A stretch of DNA of 64,000 nucleotides from Marasmius tenuissimus (GCA_029532415.1 JAQOTA010000047.1:1984001-2048000), one strand, 5' to 3'. Numbered from the stretch's first letter, positions 34,641 to 47,327 are shown. Notes: generated by a model from the sequence alone, not told the origin. A program made the numbers and translations.

Positions 34641-35911
34641 CGGGTTTGAGTGGGCGGAGAAGTTCAGAGCTGGTGTGGTGATCCTGAGCAATAGGTAGCG
34701 ATAGTCTAAATACTTGGAGAAATGTCTTTGTCATGCCCAGATAGTGAAGAGCCTTAGTAACCCTCAGTCCACGATTACTAAGGACACCCGGAGCCAGGAG
34801 GTGGTCCATGCAATTGCAGGGACACGAGACCTCTGGATCTAGCTGTTGAAAGGGGTCCAATCACGATGTTTTGGAATGGTTGAAGGCCAGCCAGAAAACC
34901 CCAGCTCGGGACGAACTTCACCAGGTTGTACCTTGAGGTGCAACAGGAATGTTTCGTAGGGTAGAGCAGATCTTTAAACGTAACTTTTGACGATGGCAGC
35001 TCATTGTTTGCCACTCGTTTGGGTCATTTACGCACACCACTGGTTTGTTTACTCCGAAAACGTCGCTGAATAATCCATGCATATTAGTGTACTTGCTGTC
35101 TCGAGTTAAGGATCTTCATAGTGATGTCCAGACCCTCCGTAGTCGATTAGCCGAGTTGTTTATAGGCTAATGTCCACCTTAGTACGGTAATCTCCAGGTA
35201 AGTAACATGTGGACCAGTCTGTGTTGAGGACGATCACCGCCATCATAGAGGCTGTTTTTATTATGTTCTCGGTACTACTTTGCGGTGACTTTTAACACTG
35301 GACAGATAGTCGAATGATGATGAAAAAAAGTAGTTGGGCTTCCAAGTCGAGGGTGTTCATAGTGGTAAGAATCGAGAAAGAATTCGATTAGTAAGCCGCA
35401 TTTCGCGGCTCTGACAATGAATTTTGCACCCACAACAACCTACAACTTTCAGTTTGATCCTGAACCACCATCACTGCCGCAGCCCGCCGTATCCAACCAT
35501 GAATTGGCTTACATGCTGTCACATCTGACGGCTTGAACATCGTCCCTGTTCCGTCGCACAAAGTCAATTCAATGATAAAATACATCAATTCTCCCTACCA
35601 ACCATCGGGCCACACGTTTCTTCATTCCTCTCTTCTGGGCCAATACCATTGTGAACTGTGATTCATGATTCGTGAAATTGTTTGATTGGCCGACGGTAGA
35701 GTCGGTCGCCTGATGGCTTGGGTCCTGTTACTATTCGGCCTGGCCCAGGAATCCGGGGCGATTAGACGGGTTGATTTCGTCCCACCACCACCTTGCACCT
35801 CTCCCTCCTTTTTTTCCTCTTTTCCGCCCTATTTTTCGTTATTCTTCATCCTTTTTCGTTCTTTTAAACCTTACCGTCGTCGCCGGCCGGCTAAACGAAC
35901 TTTTCATTACA
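34641..35911. other. Divergent intergenic region
   Basis: About 1.27 kb between divergently transcribed NmrA-like copy 2 and the aspartic protease, so it must hold both promoters. TGAAAGGGGTCCA at 34847-34859 lies 207 bases upstream of 34640 and looks like a decayed form of the box upstream of the other NmrA-like copies. A pyrimidine-rich tract at 35790-35890 precedes the protease ATG, as is common in fungal promoters. Confidence 0.5.
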
Positions 35912-37943
35912 ATGCTGTCTTTAAAATTCTCAATTTTGTGCTTCTTCATCGGTCAGGCGATTGTTTTGGCAGCACCAGCAGTACTCCAAAACCACGAATT
36001 GCTGGCACGAAACTCTCTTCAAGTTCGAAATGGAGGGTTCAACTTACCTATTCGGCGTACCAAGGTCCCCAGGAGCAAGGATGTGAAGAGAAGGAGGATG
36101 CAGAGGAGACAGGATGTCAGTGGTGCGACCGGTTTGGGAAATAACAATGATCTGTGCGTTATTCTGTTATCTCTTTTTGCTATTCAACGCTCAAATTTTT
36201 CACAAAAAGGCTCTACACAGTGCCTATTACCCTTGGTAACAAAGTTACTGCAGTTCATCTCGACACCGGTAGCAGCGATCTCTGGGCAATTACGGACCAA
36301 TGCACGAAAAATACCTGCGCTCAATTATCTTCATTCACAAGCCCACTCCCCTCAACGGGCCTCAACCTCACCCAAACCAAAGTTCAGATGCAATACGGCG
36401 ACTCTTTGACGGGTACGACAGCGACAGGAACAATAGCTGTCGACACAGCTACGCTCGCTGGCATCGCCATCACGAACCAAGCCTTCGGTGCAGTGTCTGA
36501 TACGACCAACTCTGTCGTCCAATTCGGCGCAGCTGGCATTTTGGGGCTTGGCTTCCCTTCGGGAAGCGAAATTCAAGAAGCTCTCGTCAGTGCGGATACC
36601 GGCCCCCTCGTCACAACCGACGCTTTCGTCAAGGATACCTGGAAGTTTGGACCTGTTCTCTCCAGGATATCGATGACACACATGCTCAAAGACCCAATGT
36701 TCACCATCGAGTTGCAGCGGAGTACGATTGACGCTGACGAGGGCGAGGAGGCGCATGGGCAGTTGACGGTGGGCAAGTTGCCGGATGATGTTAAGGATAA
36801 GGAAAGCGAGGTGCTGTGGGTCCCTGTCAAGCTGTACACACCCGAAGAGGGAGGGCTCCGAGCACCAGATTTCGCCAAAGGAGAGACATATCCTTTCCGA
36901 TGGGAGATAGAGCTCGAGGGCGTCTTCTTCAATGGGCAGCCCGTTGCAAATTCGAAGATCCCGGCAGGTTCAAACTTACCCGCAGCTGCTGCCAGCAAGA
37001 CCTTTGCGCTGATCGATACCGGAAACTCCCTCCTACGTGGACCCAAGGACGTAGTGGACGATATTCTGGGCCGTGCGTCTAGGAATTATCGACCAGGTAC
37101 GGCCAACAGCGCTACCTTCCCGTGTACACAGGCGCAAAAGCTGGAATTCCAGATCGGTGGAAAGGTGAGTTGTCTTGTGGCTCATGCGTACCTCCCAGAG
37201 CTCACGTTGCCTCCCTTTCTCCCCGTTGTAGAGGTTTCCAATTGACCCAAGAGACTTTATCGGCGAAACAAGCGTGGGTGACACAACGACGTGTGTTGCA
37301 GACAACCTAGTCGAGACCGACGCTCCTTCGTTTGGCGCTACGTTCAGGTGGAGTTTGGGCGATCCCTTCTTCAAGTCGTAAGTGGTGTTCTCGTTCTTTG
37401 TCTTCAGTTCGTCGTTCGCTTACGGACACCCATTCGCCTCTCGCAGTAACCTCGTGGCATTCCACTACGGCAATCTGACCAATCCCTCCGTTGACCCTCC
37501 ACGTATCGGTCTCCTCAGCCGTGTTCCTACAGATGCGGATGCTAAGTTGACGCAAGCTGTTCAGGATGCAAAGACGAACGGCGGGAAATTCGATAGTACG
37601 TGGGGTTCATTCCACCCTATCCCCAGCGAGCTGACAATGACCTTTCATTCTCCCCACAGACACCATTCAGGTTGCACCCACCGACAGCGCCGCGACTGCT
37701 GCACGGGTCACTGTCAGTGATGACCCCAACAAGGCTGCGAAGACATCAGGAGTGAACAATGGGGATGGGGCTACGCCCACGGCGACTGGTGTTACGCCGG
37801 TTGTTACGATTGGAATGGATGGGCCTGATGGAGGGTCTAAGCAGAATGGCGCTGTGCGTGTTGTTCGTAGCGGGGTGGAATTCGCCTCTGTGGTGGTTGC
37901 TGCCGTGGGGGTGTTGGCTGGGGTGTTTGGTGTCGGGCTGTGA
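35912..37943 (+). CDS. Secreted pepsin-like aspartic protease (family A1) with hydrophobic C-terminal tail
   Basis: Endopeptidase acting outside the cell or at the cell surface. ATG 35912 gives a signal peptide (MLSLKFSILCFFIGQAIVLA) and a basic propeptide (KRRRMQRR). Intron 1 starts at 36152; the main exon carries the first catalytic motif DTGSSDLW (Asp at 36262) and the second, LIDTGNSL (Asp at 37015). Further introns follow near 37167, 37380 and 37598, each with GT-AG and consistent phase. The end is GGVNNGDG-type linker sequence and a hydrophobic tail (FASVVVAAVGVLAGVFG) before TGA 37941. The tail resembles a GPI-anchor signal or membrane anchor, suggesting a cell-surface protease. The family's usual Tyr loop is present as MQYGD. 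Confidence 0.9.
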
Positions 37944-38499
37944 TAAGTTATGTTTCGTTGCTTTTCACTGAGAGTCCACACCTTTCGTGTTTCGACGCCC
38001 TCACCACCACGCGTTCTTTACCGTTACGCCCCTTCATGACCCCGACAATTGTCGTTTGTGTACACTTCATCATTTCCTCCGTCTCCATACCCTCGCATTC
38101 TTTTCGCGCCTTCATCTGGGTTTTTGGTTTTGGATGACATCTGGACATTATTGCTATTCCCTCATGTACATTGCCGGACACTGGACATTTAACATTATCT
38201 CCTGCTGTAGAAGCATCGCTTAACATTAACATCGTCGCATACCCTGAAATTCTAATTGCACATTGCTGTTGGGATCCTTGACACGAGGAGGCTTGGGTTT
38301 GACTTTGAATAACGATAGCACCTTTGACTGACTAGCGCGATAAGCTAGGAGTAGGCTACTAGTAGTGGTGAACTGGTACCGAATACCCTGAACCGTTTTT
38401 CGTATATCTTCGTTTTCTCTTCGACTATATGGATACTAGATCTTCAGACCGGGGGCCCCCAGGGACCAGGGGCTGTGTATCTGTAACTCGGATAAAGTC
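37944..38499. other. Intergenic, no gene recognised
   Basis: About 550 bases; a pyrimidine-rich stretch (38000-38130) follows the protease stop. No paralogous sequence in the left arm was noticed before 38500. Confidence 0.4.
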
Positions 38500-38645
38500 C
38501 GGGCTCGAGTGTAGACACATGTAGGTCCAAGCGGCAGGCAATGAACTGGGCAAAAAAGCCAGCCGGCCGGCAGGAAAAGCGTTTCACGACCACGTGAAGC
38601 TTACCCCGCTTCTTCCACGACCACTACGTTCTCGAGGTTCTAACG
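38500..38645 (+). promoter_or_regulatory. Promoter block of copy B, inverted repeat of 20444-20600
   Basis: Contains GGGCTCGAGTG, ACATGTAGGTCCAAGCGG, GCCGGCCGGCAGGAAAAG and CCCCGCTTCTTCCACGACC in the order expected from the left arm. It marks the outer end of the right arm of the duplication. Confidence 0.6.
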
Positions 38646-41600
38646 ATGGTGGAGGAGGAGGAGTCCTCCCTGTTGACATCAAACGAGCTCAAAGAAGCTT
38701 GCTTTGTTTCTTCAATTCCTCATATTGTTAATAAGCACGAAGACTGGCCTTCAAATCTGTCTGAATGGACGGATCCGTTGCTAGAGCTGAATGAAGCATC
38801 TTCAGTGAGTGTTTGTACCAATGCCCTTGTAATTGCAGCTAAACCTCGATAAGACTGAACAGAATAACCCCCTCATCGACGCCATCGTCTCGAAATACCC
38901 ATATGTGCTTAACACCATCAACCGCACATTCCAAAGAGTTCAACGGGTGCTCGCGACCGACACTCGTTTTCCTGAGCTCGGACCGGACACGAAGACCACG
39001 ATTATCGGACCCTTTGCTGCAGAGATTCTCCGGGGGATGGTCACAGATCTAGAAATACAGTACGTGTTTTTGGACCCACAATCTTGGGAAAGATCTCACA
39101 AGGGCGCTTAGTTATGAAGTAGCTTATGCGAAGGGCGTGTGCCCGTGTCAACAAAATGCTCCCGGGGTACCCTACTTCTCGTGCCCAGGGACAGCTACCT
39201 CAATTGTATGTGCTCCAATCTTCCTGGATGACTCGGTGTTGCAATCGATCCAAGTGCCGTCAGTGGAGTCATCCGAGAGCTCGGGCTCGCTATCCGGAAG
39301 TTTTGCTGAGGGGGAAGAGCAAGACTCAAGCAGCACAAACCACGTAGACGATGGCTCGAGTCAGGATGCTTTGATGGAGAACTCAGACTCAGAGGACGCC
39401 GCGACGGAAGATATGTCGTCCTCAGGATCAAGGCCTTATAATCCTGCCATCTATGAGGCAGCTCTTCGATATCTGCGAGGTGCGAAAGCTTCCTCTCCCT
39501 CCAGCTCGCCTCCAACATCCATACTCGAAAACCTACACTTCTTCGTCAATCACTCTCCCGATCATACTCGTGTATCTTTCCCCCTTGTTTGCACCGCACC
39601 GCACACCGAAATTATCGACGTTCTTACCAGCGCTCTTCTTCACCGGCGTGTCTTCTCGGTCTTTGATCCCGTGGTAGGCCTCACATTCGACCGCAAGGGG
39701 TGCAGGGTGCAGGTGTTATACGCCTGGCTGGAGAGTGCGCCCACATCTGATTGCGTGAGATCTTTTTATTCTCTTTCCTTCTTCCCATTTCTATTGTTCC
39801 TGTTCTGAACTTTCCCTTGTTCTCTAGTTTGACATGCACACGGCACATGCTCCCCTTCTTAATGGGATGGACAGCTCGTGTGGGTTGTTTGACCTGAGCG
39901 TCTATTCTTCCATTGTTTCCCTTGCCGCATATCTATCTCGCATCATTCCTTCTTTATCAGTCTCCATCGACAAGGCACGAGAAGACAAGAGCTCTTTTTC
40001 GGAAGTTTCGTTGGTTTGGCGCCTAGATGCTCTACCCCCACAACGTGAAGAACATGAGGAGACCCGTACCGAGGTGTGGGTGACTCGCATCCAGAACGAG
40101 TGAGGAGAACAACCTTCTGCGTACCCTCTCTTTTTGCTATAAATTGACGCTTTCTTCAGACTCTCTGTTCAGAACAACCACAGGTCTGCTGAGTATGTTC
40201 ACTCCCTCGTTTACTCTGTCTTGGTGCTTAGCCTTCCCGCCTAGAATGCCGTCTGAACCTTCAAAACATCGATCGCGGTCGAAGACGGGAGCGTACGTCG
40301 TCTGCATTCATCCAACACCACCTACCTGATTTCCTTCCCAGCAGCCCTCCCTCGTCCGATTCCAACTCACCTTCGACCTTATCCCCAGCGTTCGTTTTAC
40401 CCTCTCGAATGCTGCTCCTTGCGCTAACTGCCCCGACAGGAACTCGCCACAGCATGCTACCCCCCAGACACCGTTTGTCCACTTCGGGTCTCGATACAAA
40501 ACGGATACTGACTGACGGTCCCACCAGCGTCGCCACTGGCAATAAGGCGAGCACTCGGTATGTCGTCCTTGACGTTTCGATTTCTCAGCCCACGTCATTG
40601 ACGTACGAAGGAGTTCCATCACGACTTCGCGAAAAGTCAATACTCCAAGGAGCGAGGGTACCCGAAGCAAGGCAAGTGAGGGTAGTAAGACACTACCGTG
40701 CGTGTATCTTCTATTTGTTACCCACACTCCACACTCACCATTGATGAACAGTACAATCGATGAAGACCTAGCACTGGCGCTGGAGAAACTGGAAATCGGT
40801 TTGAAAGAGAAAAAGTCTGTGAAGATCTCTTGATCATTTATGTTGAACCCGGCTGATTGTATGTAGCTACGGAACTCCAGAAGAGATCACACAGGCCGCA
40901 AAAGTCAGACTTCACATGAGAATGAAGTCCCGTCCGGCTTCAGAGTGAGCCCTTTCCTCCTCATTAATGCGCATCTGTTGATTTCTTTCCTCAGGATGGC
41001 CACAAACGACGATACGGAGCACCTTGCAACCGCCATTTTTATGGACAGATTCCGGTACTCCGTCGCGTGGTATCCAGCATGGCTACATCAACGTGCGACG
41101 AACAACTTGTACGTCGGAGATATACTACGAAAGGTTTTCGGTACCTATGTCGACGTGCGCATTCAAGTGGGAAAGGTGAATTGAGTTTGGTGCCTCCAGT
41201 ACTAAGACCTGATCGTTTCGGCAGAGATTAAAATCGGGTCCTTTGAACACTGGGTGTTCGATAATGTGCGGGACGGATCGCAGGTGGTCAAGTCTACGAT
41301 CTCTGATGCACAGGTCCGTCTTGTCTTGTTTCCTCTCTCCAGGTCCTTATTTACCCTCTTAACCCAGAACAAACGCATAGTCAAACTCTACTCCAATCTG
41401 CAGACGCAATTTGCTGTTCAGGAGCATTTCCGAATGTCCAGTGATCCAGGTTCAGGAACTATGACTACTCTTGACGATACCGAACACCGAATATTCCTGA
41501 AGGCTCTCCCCATCGTGATATACTACTCTGATCAAGCCAGTAATCTTGCAAGACACTATCCGAACGCATCAGAAGCGGATTGTAGATTTGCTTGGGATGG

Positions 41601-43266
41601 CATTGTCGACGTTATTATGGCCATAACCTCCGAGAACCTCGTCGTGCGGTGAGTGCGTATGATTGTTTCGGCAAAACGGAAACTGACGGTCCACATTGAA
41701 GCCGCGAAATGAGAGTCATGCTTTCCAGAAATGCCAATGCAGACATGGCTCACGAAAAAGGGTTTAACGAATCCCAGTCAGACGTTCTTCGCAATGAGCT
41801 CACTTCCGGGCTTGCTGACTTATTATATTTGCTGCGAACGAACCCAAGTGTTCCCAAGTCGGAAACCGCAGTAGATCAGCATCCGGATATCAACGCCATA
41901 CGATCCAGCGGAGCTGAGTTCCTTGCCAGACATAGAACAGCGCTCTACGCATATGTGGGCGTACGTCAGAGGGCAATCTCTCGCAAGCTTGAGGCATGCG
42001 GCAAAGATTCGTTGGAGTACATTCTGTCTCGGGCCATAAGCATCTGGTATAACTACGCCATTTGTGATGCTTGCGTTTCTGTCCGGCTAGCAACACCAAA
42101 GAAACTCGCCACAGCTCTCCAAGCGCTGGGGGGTATCTTTGGTGATGACGCCGCGAAATCGTCCGAGGTTGACACGGCTCCGAAAGCGTCCACTGCCGAC
42201 ACCTCAGAACCCCTAATCTCTATCCCCAACCTTTCGCAGCACGAGGAGATCAAGCGTCTGGCTGAAGATCTTGAGAATAATTCACGTGGAGGTAAGGTCG
42301 ATATCTACACCCCGCGTCCTGTTACTCAAGACCTGGTCTCAGGGCCAATAGAGAATCTCGCACCGGGTCCCTCCATGCCTTCTGTGTCCGGACAGAAGCC
42401 TTCTGACCCCGACAGTATTCCTTCAAGAAAATCGGACAACCTCGCAGATAAGTTTGCTTGTCAGTCGTCCCTTGTCTCCCATTGTTTCCATACTCAATGT
42501 CCCTTGTAGCCATCCTTCTTCCGTTCCTATTTATGGAGTATAAGAAGGGCCTAGGAGACCCTGCTGCTGGAGTCATTCAGGCCGAGTTCTACTTGGTTTC
42601 TGCCATCCGTTTCCTTGCTACTTTGGGAATATTCGAGATGCCGGCTTTCGCAGTAGCAACGGAGGGTGCGGTAGGTCGACTAATCTGCGGTTGGGGGAGG
42701 TCAATCAAACAAGTTGACCCGATATCTCCGTTTATCGGAAGAGAGAAACCACTGGAAACCGAGGCAAGTCTTCTCACTCCTCACTCCCTTGTCTGTGTCT
42801 CAACCCTTTCTAGAATTCCCACAACGTACTCATTATGATGGCCGACACAAACTGCCCCGAATGGAACATTTCAGATCCCACCGACGCTCTCAAATTCGCC
42901 ATCTTTCTAATCCGACTTCGTACGGAGTATCGGAGACAACTAGTAGAGAGGTTCAAGGAGGTTTTCGACCAACTCTTGAGCGACGTAAAGGAAGCGACAG
43001 GTGGCGATAAGAAAGCGCAGCAGAGGTTCAGGTGGAAGTCGTTCGACCAGCTTGTAGAGGACCCGTTCTGGAAACTCGTCAAAGAGTTCTTTCCTGCGCA
43101 ACGCGGCGACAGATTTACGACGAGGAGAGCGGAGTACGAGAAAGGAAGGGCTGACGGTGGCGGAGGGAACGAGCTAAAGCCGAAAGTGAACGACAAGAGG
43201 AAAACAGGGGTCACTGATCTCAGTTCGATCGACGAGGAACTGAAGGAGGCGAAGAAGCTTTGGTAA
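38646..43266 (+). CDS. Long multi-exon gene of unknown function, copy B (one frameshift)
   Basis: Unrecognised family and inverted duplicate of 15845-20443. It starts MVEEEESSLL; a 34-nt intron precedes TEQNNPLID. At 39067-39071 a run of five T replaces the four T of copy A, shifting the frame to a stop at 39109. The original frame continues cleanly from about 39090 through CQQNAPGVPY, LRYLRGAKAS and VFDPVVGLTF to a GT donor near 39752. Later blocks: FDMHTAHAPLL (39831), a DCRFAWDGIVD block (41580), IWYNYAICDA (42045), a hydrophobic segment with CGWGRS (42500-42700), and the last exon from 42835 ending KLW at 43266. A 95-base block near 39080-39176 is identical to copy A, showing that the duplication is fairly recent. 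Boundaries between 40100 and 41250 are uncertain. Confidence 0.65.
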
Positions 43267-44195
43267 TAGAGAAGGGTGAGCTGGTTTCTCTGCTACAATC
43301 TAGTCGTATAGCCATTCGGAGCTTTGTCTTTGTGTTAGTATTGTGGAATTGTATATGAACTTTGCATCATCTTGTCAGTATCTCTGTTAGTTGCATAAGA
43401 ACATTGCAAGTTGGACTTGTAACCAACAGGGAATACTGGCGCGGGCTGTTCGCTTGAGTAAGATGGGGGCGAGTCAGTTTTCGTCGAACTAGTTAGCCTA
43501 CAGATTTAGCTTAATTCAGCTGCAGCAATCTGGCCTCAGCCTCGTTCTAATCCTGATCACACCCTCCTTTTCCTAACCACGCCAACGCATCCTGTAATGC
43601 TACGCCAAGAGGTTTGAGCTCCTCCGATAGATCCACAGCGAAGTGACTAACAGGCTGATCGCAACTCTATATCTAGGGGAGCTTCGTGACATGGTGGTGG
43701 AATCGATGGAGAAGGCGTTCTCGCGGCTGTTCAGCTTGATAAGTACGAGAATTTCAATGAACGCTTTCGGAGTTAGATTGCCCTGAGGCCGCCCTGTACT
43801 ACTAAGAGTTTCTCTGTACCTCGCGCTTTCGGCGGTAGCGGCGAATTTTGATAATATACAAGTCTCAGGCTGGTATTACTGTACATTGACGTATCACATC
43901 TGGAGTGTTCCCGTCGGCTTGCCATGACGGTGAGGGTGTGGGTGACCATGGGCGTCGGAACGAAGGAAGACAAAGGAGTATTATGCTGATGTAATCATGC
44001 CATGCCTCATGATCTGAGCCCGCGCGTCTTGTCTGTCCTTGGTATTTTCAACTTCCTTCCAGTAATCCCGATAAGGCTGACATGTTTTCAGAGCCCTATC
44101 CGGTGCTCTATAGAAGGTCCACGCAAACACAAGTGGATATCACAAATCAATATCCTAATGTTCATAAGTAACTATGTACTTACCACCTCGGACGC
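43267..44195. other. Convergent intergenic region
   Basis: About 930 bases between copy B and NmrA-like copy 3. Only short unsupported frames; nothing recognised. Confidence 0.4.
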
Positions 44196-45323
44196 TCAAT
44201 TTACCAGTGCGCCATGTTTACTATAGAATTCCCGAGCAATCTCTTCCAATGAAAGTGGCGTGTAGTCTGGATACAGAGTACGAGCGTCCAAAGCTCCGGC
44301 ACCCACCGCGTTTTCGACGGTATTCTCGCCTCGGAACCGAATCGACCAACTGTACTCCGGACCTGCACTGGTCCACAAGTCTTTACCGCACTGAGACTCG
44401 ACTTCCTCGAGTAAAAGCTAGATTGGGAATGTCAATATTTACAAATTCGACTATAAGGCCAATGCCAATGACTTACCCTGTGATAATCATCGAAATTCTC
44501 CCCTGTCAGCTTACTAGCCAACGCGTATACCTCGTCGAGGGTTACTTCCCCATCCCAAGTTTGAACGATTTGGTTCAGAGTGCGTGGATCGGAGATTATA
44601 CGTGCAACAAAGTTCTCGACACGTTCGAGGGAGGTCCAAACTGCTTTGACTTTTCCGGATCCATGGAATTGCTTTTGGAATAGGTTTGCCATGGGACCGC
44701 CATCGACGGAGTGGGGGAAAGGGAGTACTGCTTCGGGCCAGACGCCAACTTGGATGAAGGTGTAGGGGATATTGTTGTCGATGATAAATTTTTGTGCTCT
44801 GTGTTTCCGTCGGGATAGATAGTGGAGTCAGCGAAACGTGCTGAGTAGCGTATTATTGGCCATGCAAATTTGGAACTTACCATGTCTTGATATTGCATCG
44901 AGCCTGGGGGTGAGTAACCCGCGAATTCTGACGGCACGACTCGGTTAACCCCAGCAGCCTTAGCCGCGCGAAGAAGGTTGTCTTGTTGACCTTCTGGGAC
45001 GGGTATGGTCGTGGTTATCACGGTGTCGACGCCCCTCAGGTGAACCTCGAGTGTTTCTTGAGTATCACTGACAATATCTCCAGTAACGAACTTGACCCCG
45101 AGAGATGCGAGCTCTTTGATGATTGGTTTGTCCAAGGAGGACAAGCGAACAATAGCTTTCACTTCCTGAAATACAAAGTCGAGTCAATCAAACTGATTAT
45201 CATATTCTGGAAGATTAGACTCACGAATCTCTCCGGCTGCTTAGCGAGTTCTCTTGCAATAGAACCCCCAGTTCTGCCCGTTGCTCCAACGAGGAAGACA
45301 ATTTGCTTGGCGATAGACGGCAT
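44196..45323 (-). CDS. NmrA-like/isoflavone-reductase-like protein, copy 3
   Basis: Predicted NAD(P)-binding reductase-like protein. Four exons: exon 1 from ATG 45323 ([20 protein letters not shown]) with an intact dinucleotide loop. Exon 2 (about 45165-44881) carries VTGDIVSD and [14 protein letters not shown]. Exon 3 (about 44800-44480) carries [11 protein letters not shown] and [10 protein letters not shown]. Exon 4 ends at TAA 44196. No lesions. It converges on copy B of the long gene exactly as copy 1 converges on copy A, and shares variable residues with copy 1 ([21 protein letters not shown]). The two cassettes are therefore one inverted duplication. Confidence 0.88.
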
Positions 45324-45562
45324 CGAAAGAATGTTATCCTCAATACCCAGGGACGGACAGCTTCATAAATACCTCGAGTACTCCAGAGTATTTGTCATAT
45401 GCTTGTTGCGATTGGTTGGAAAGTAGCTCAGACTCGATTGACTGGGGCCTTCGCAACTATTTGCCGAGCAATGTACGCAGACATTTTGATCACCGGCCAC
45501 TTATGATAGACGTCTGTCTACTTATTGGTGTAGCTCGGGTTCAAAAACTTGAAGCGCTCTGT

Positions 45563-45575
45563 CGGAAGGAATCCG
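45563..45575 (-). promoter_or_regulatory. CGG-N7-CCG palindrome upstream of NmrA-like copy 3
   Basis: CGGAAGGAATCCG, 240 bases upstream of the ATG at 45323. Inverted CGG triplets are the usual targets of fungal Zn(II)2Cys6 regulators; the factor here is unknown. The site is repeated upstream of copies 4, 6 and 7. Confidence 0.6.
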
Positions 45576-46351
45576 TTTAAATTGCTTTTTAGTAACAGAT
45601 GGATGTCTTACGGCAAAATATCGGTTGATTACCGTTCTTCGTCACTGCGATGAGTGCTCTGATGCCCTGCCATTCGACCCTCGGTCGAGAATTTGAGGAG
45701 ACTCAGGAGAGTGGAGGAAGAAGTGCCGGCGTGTCATTTCGTTGAAGTGAACGACGCACCTTCGTGTACTCTCAGTGGTAGCGTTGAGCGGATTTGACTT
45801 TGGAGTCTCGGCCTGCCCTTGATACATATACATGCTCCAAAGCTCGTCGAGAGGTCGCAACGGTATTTGCTGACCATATTACCCTACGCGTCGGTAAGAC
45901 CCGAGATTGTGGGCGGCCATGAGCGTAGGAACGAAGAAGCCTGCTGAGGTAATCATAACCCCAGTTTTCCCGCTTTACCCTTCCCCAAGCTTTACCTCAC
46001 TGAGACACTTGTCTCCATCATCCACATGTCCGGCTGCCTCAAATCATGCTACCCTCTCTTGATTCGACGGAAAATCCCGGGAGATTCAAGGTTGCCATAT
46101 CAATCCCCAAACGACTATTAGCTTTAAACTTTGGCGTAGACTATGCCTCATTTTAGGTTCGGTCAATCTCACTTGCCTAGTCGAATTCAAGAGTGCTAAT
46201 ATATTTCCCCAGCTTGCGCACGGGCATTGAATACAGGACATGCCAGCCAACTCTCGCATCATGCCCACCCCTGGTCATAGTTGGATGAACATCGCTGGCA
46301 GGATCTCCTCGTGTATCACGGGCAATTACGGGAAGATAGCCAAGGCGTTCG
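45576..46351. other. Divergent intergenic region
   Basis: About 780 bases with no recognised gene, between NmrA-like copy 3 and the hypothetical gene at 46352. Confidence 0.4.
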
Positions 46352-47327
46352 TTGATTGATCACTCTTCAAATTCATTATTGAATCTTCTCCCCCATCTCG
46401 GTTGCAAGCCAGAAGGATACGGGTGCCGATGGATAATCTTCAACGTGCGCAAACACAGCTCCCTCATTTTTAGGTTGGAAAACTCATCGTCTAGCACCGT
46501 AGGGCAAGCAACGTCTCGTCTTAAGGACGTTCCTCCACTCTACGTCCATTCTGTGCGGACAATTCTCCAGTCACGACTCGAGCTACCTCCAGAACTGGCC
46601 TCTATCATCATCTCCCTCGCTCAATACCATGCGCGAATCGTTGTACACCGACATGCAACCATCGTGTATGAATCAAAAGATTACTTTGATATAGAGATTG
46701 GGCATACATCTGTTGCTGGATTGTATCTGATATCTCCACCCATCCCCTCGCCAGAAGAGGCACTTCGAGTCAAGTCCGTCAAGTTTAGGATGTTGGCTTC
46801 GGACCAAGGACGGTCATCCAACGGAGGAGACGGAACATATCATAACAGCTATACATGGTTCGAAGCTACCATCTTGCAACCGACAACCACGAGCTCGCTC
46901 GACATCCTTAACTTTGAAGATTCCTGGCCGAATGGAGTTCGATTGACTAGTGCTACGCCTAGCGATGCCCTTGATGTTCTCCGTGAACATGGGGTACAAT
47001 TCAGGTCCACGATGGATGAAAGGGTCGTTTGGAAAGTTCACAACAATATCACGGCCCGGAGTGAGCCTCAGGAGTATTGTGTCGAATGGGTGGCAGGAGA
47101 GAAGGTTGATTTGACGGAGGAGAAGGAGGGCATGGGAATTGGTATGGGCGACGGAGAAGGTTTTGTTCAAAGTCTGAAGCATGGGGATAAAATTGCTCTG
47201 TGGGCAAGGGCCACGGTGAGCTTTGTGGTTGACTCGTGTGGACCGTTCGTAACACTTGATGCAGCGACAAGGAACGATAAATAGGGTTGGCGAAGCTAGC
47301 ATTGTAATCGACTACGAAGTTTGGTGA
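46352..47327 (+). CDS. Hypothetical protein, paralogue of 21234-22051
   Basis: Unrecognised family. The first exon (46352-47215, or from a later start) holds RTILQSRLELPPELASII, YLISPPIPSP, GGDGTYHNSYTWFEA, VVWKVHNNITARSEP and EKVDLTEE, matching the left-arm paralogue block by block. A 49-nt intron (47216-47264) joins a last exon of 63 bases ending EASIVIDYEVW with TGA at 47325. Without splicing, the frame would stop at 47284. The first 60 residues are not shared with the paralogue, so the true start may be further downstream or an upstream exon may exist. No targeting signals. Confidence 0.65.

Noticed and set aside
35686..36144. 152-codon frame overlapping the start of the aspartic protease
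   Set aside because: It lies in another frame over the signal-peptide exon; the protease frame has the signal peptide, propeptide and catalytic motif.
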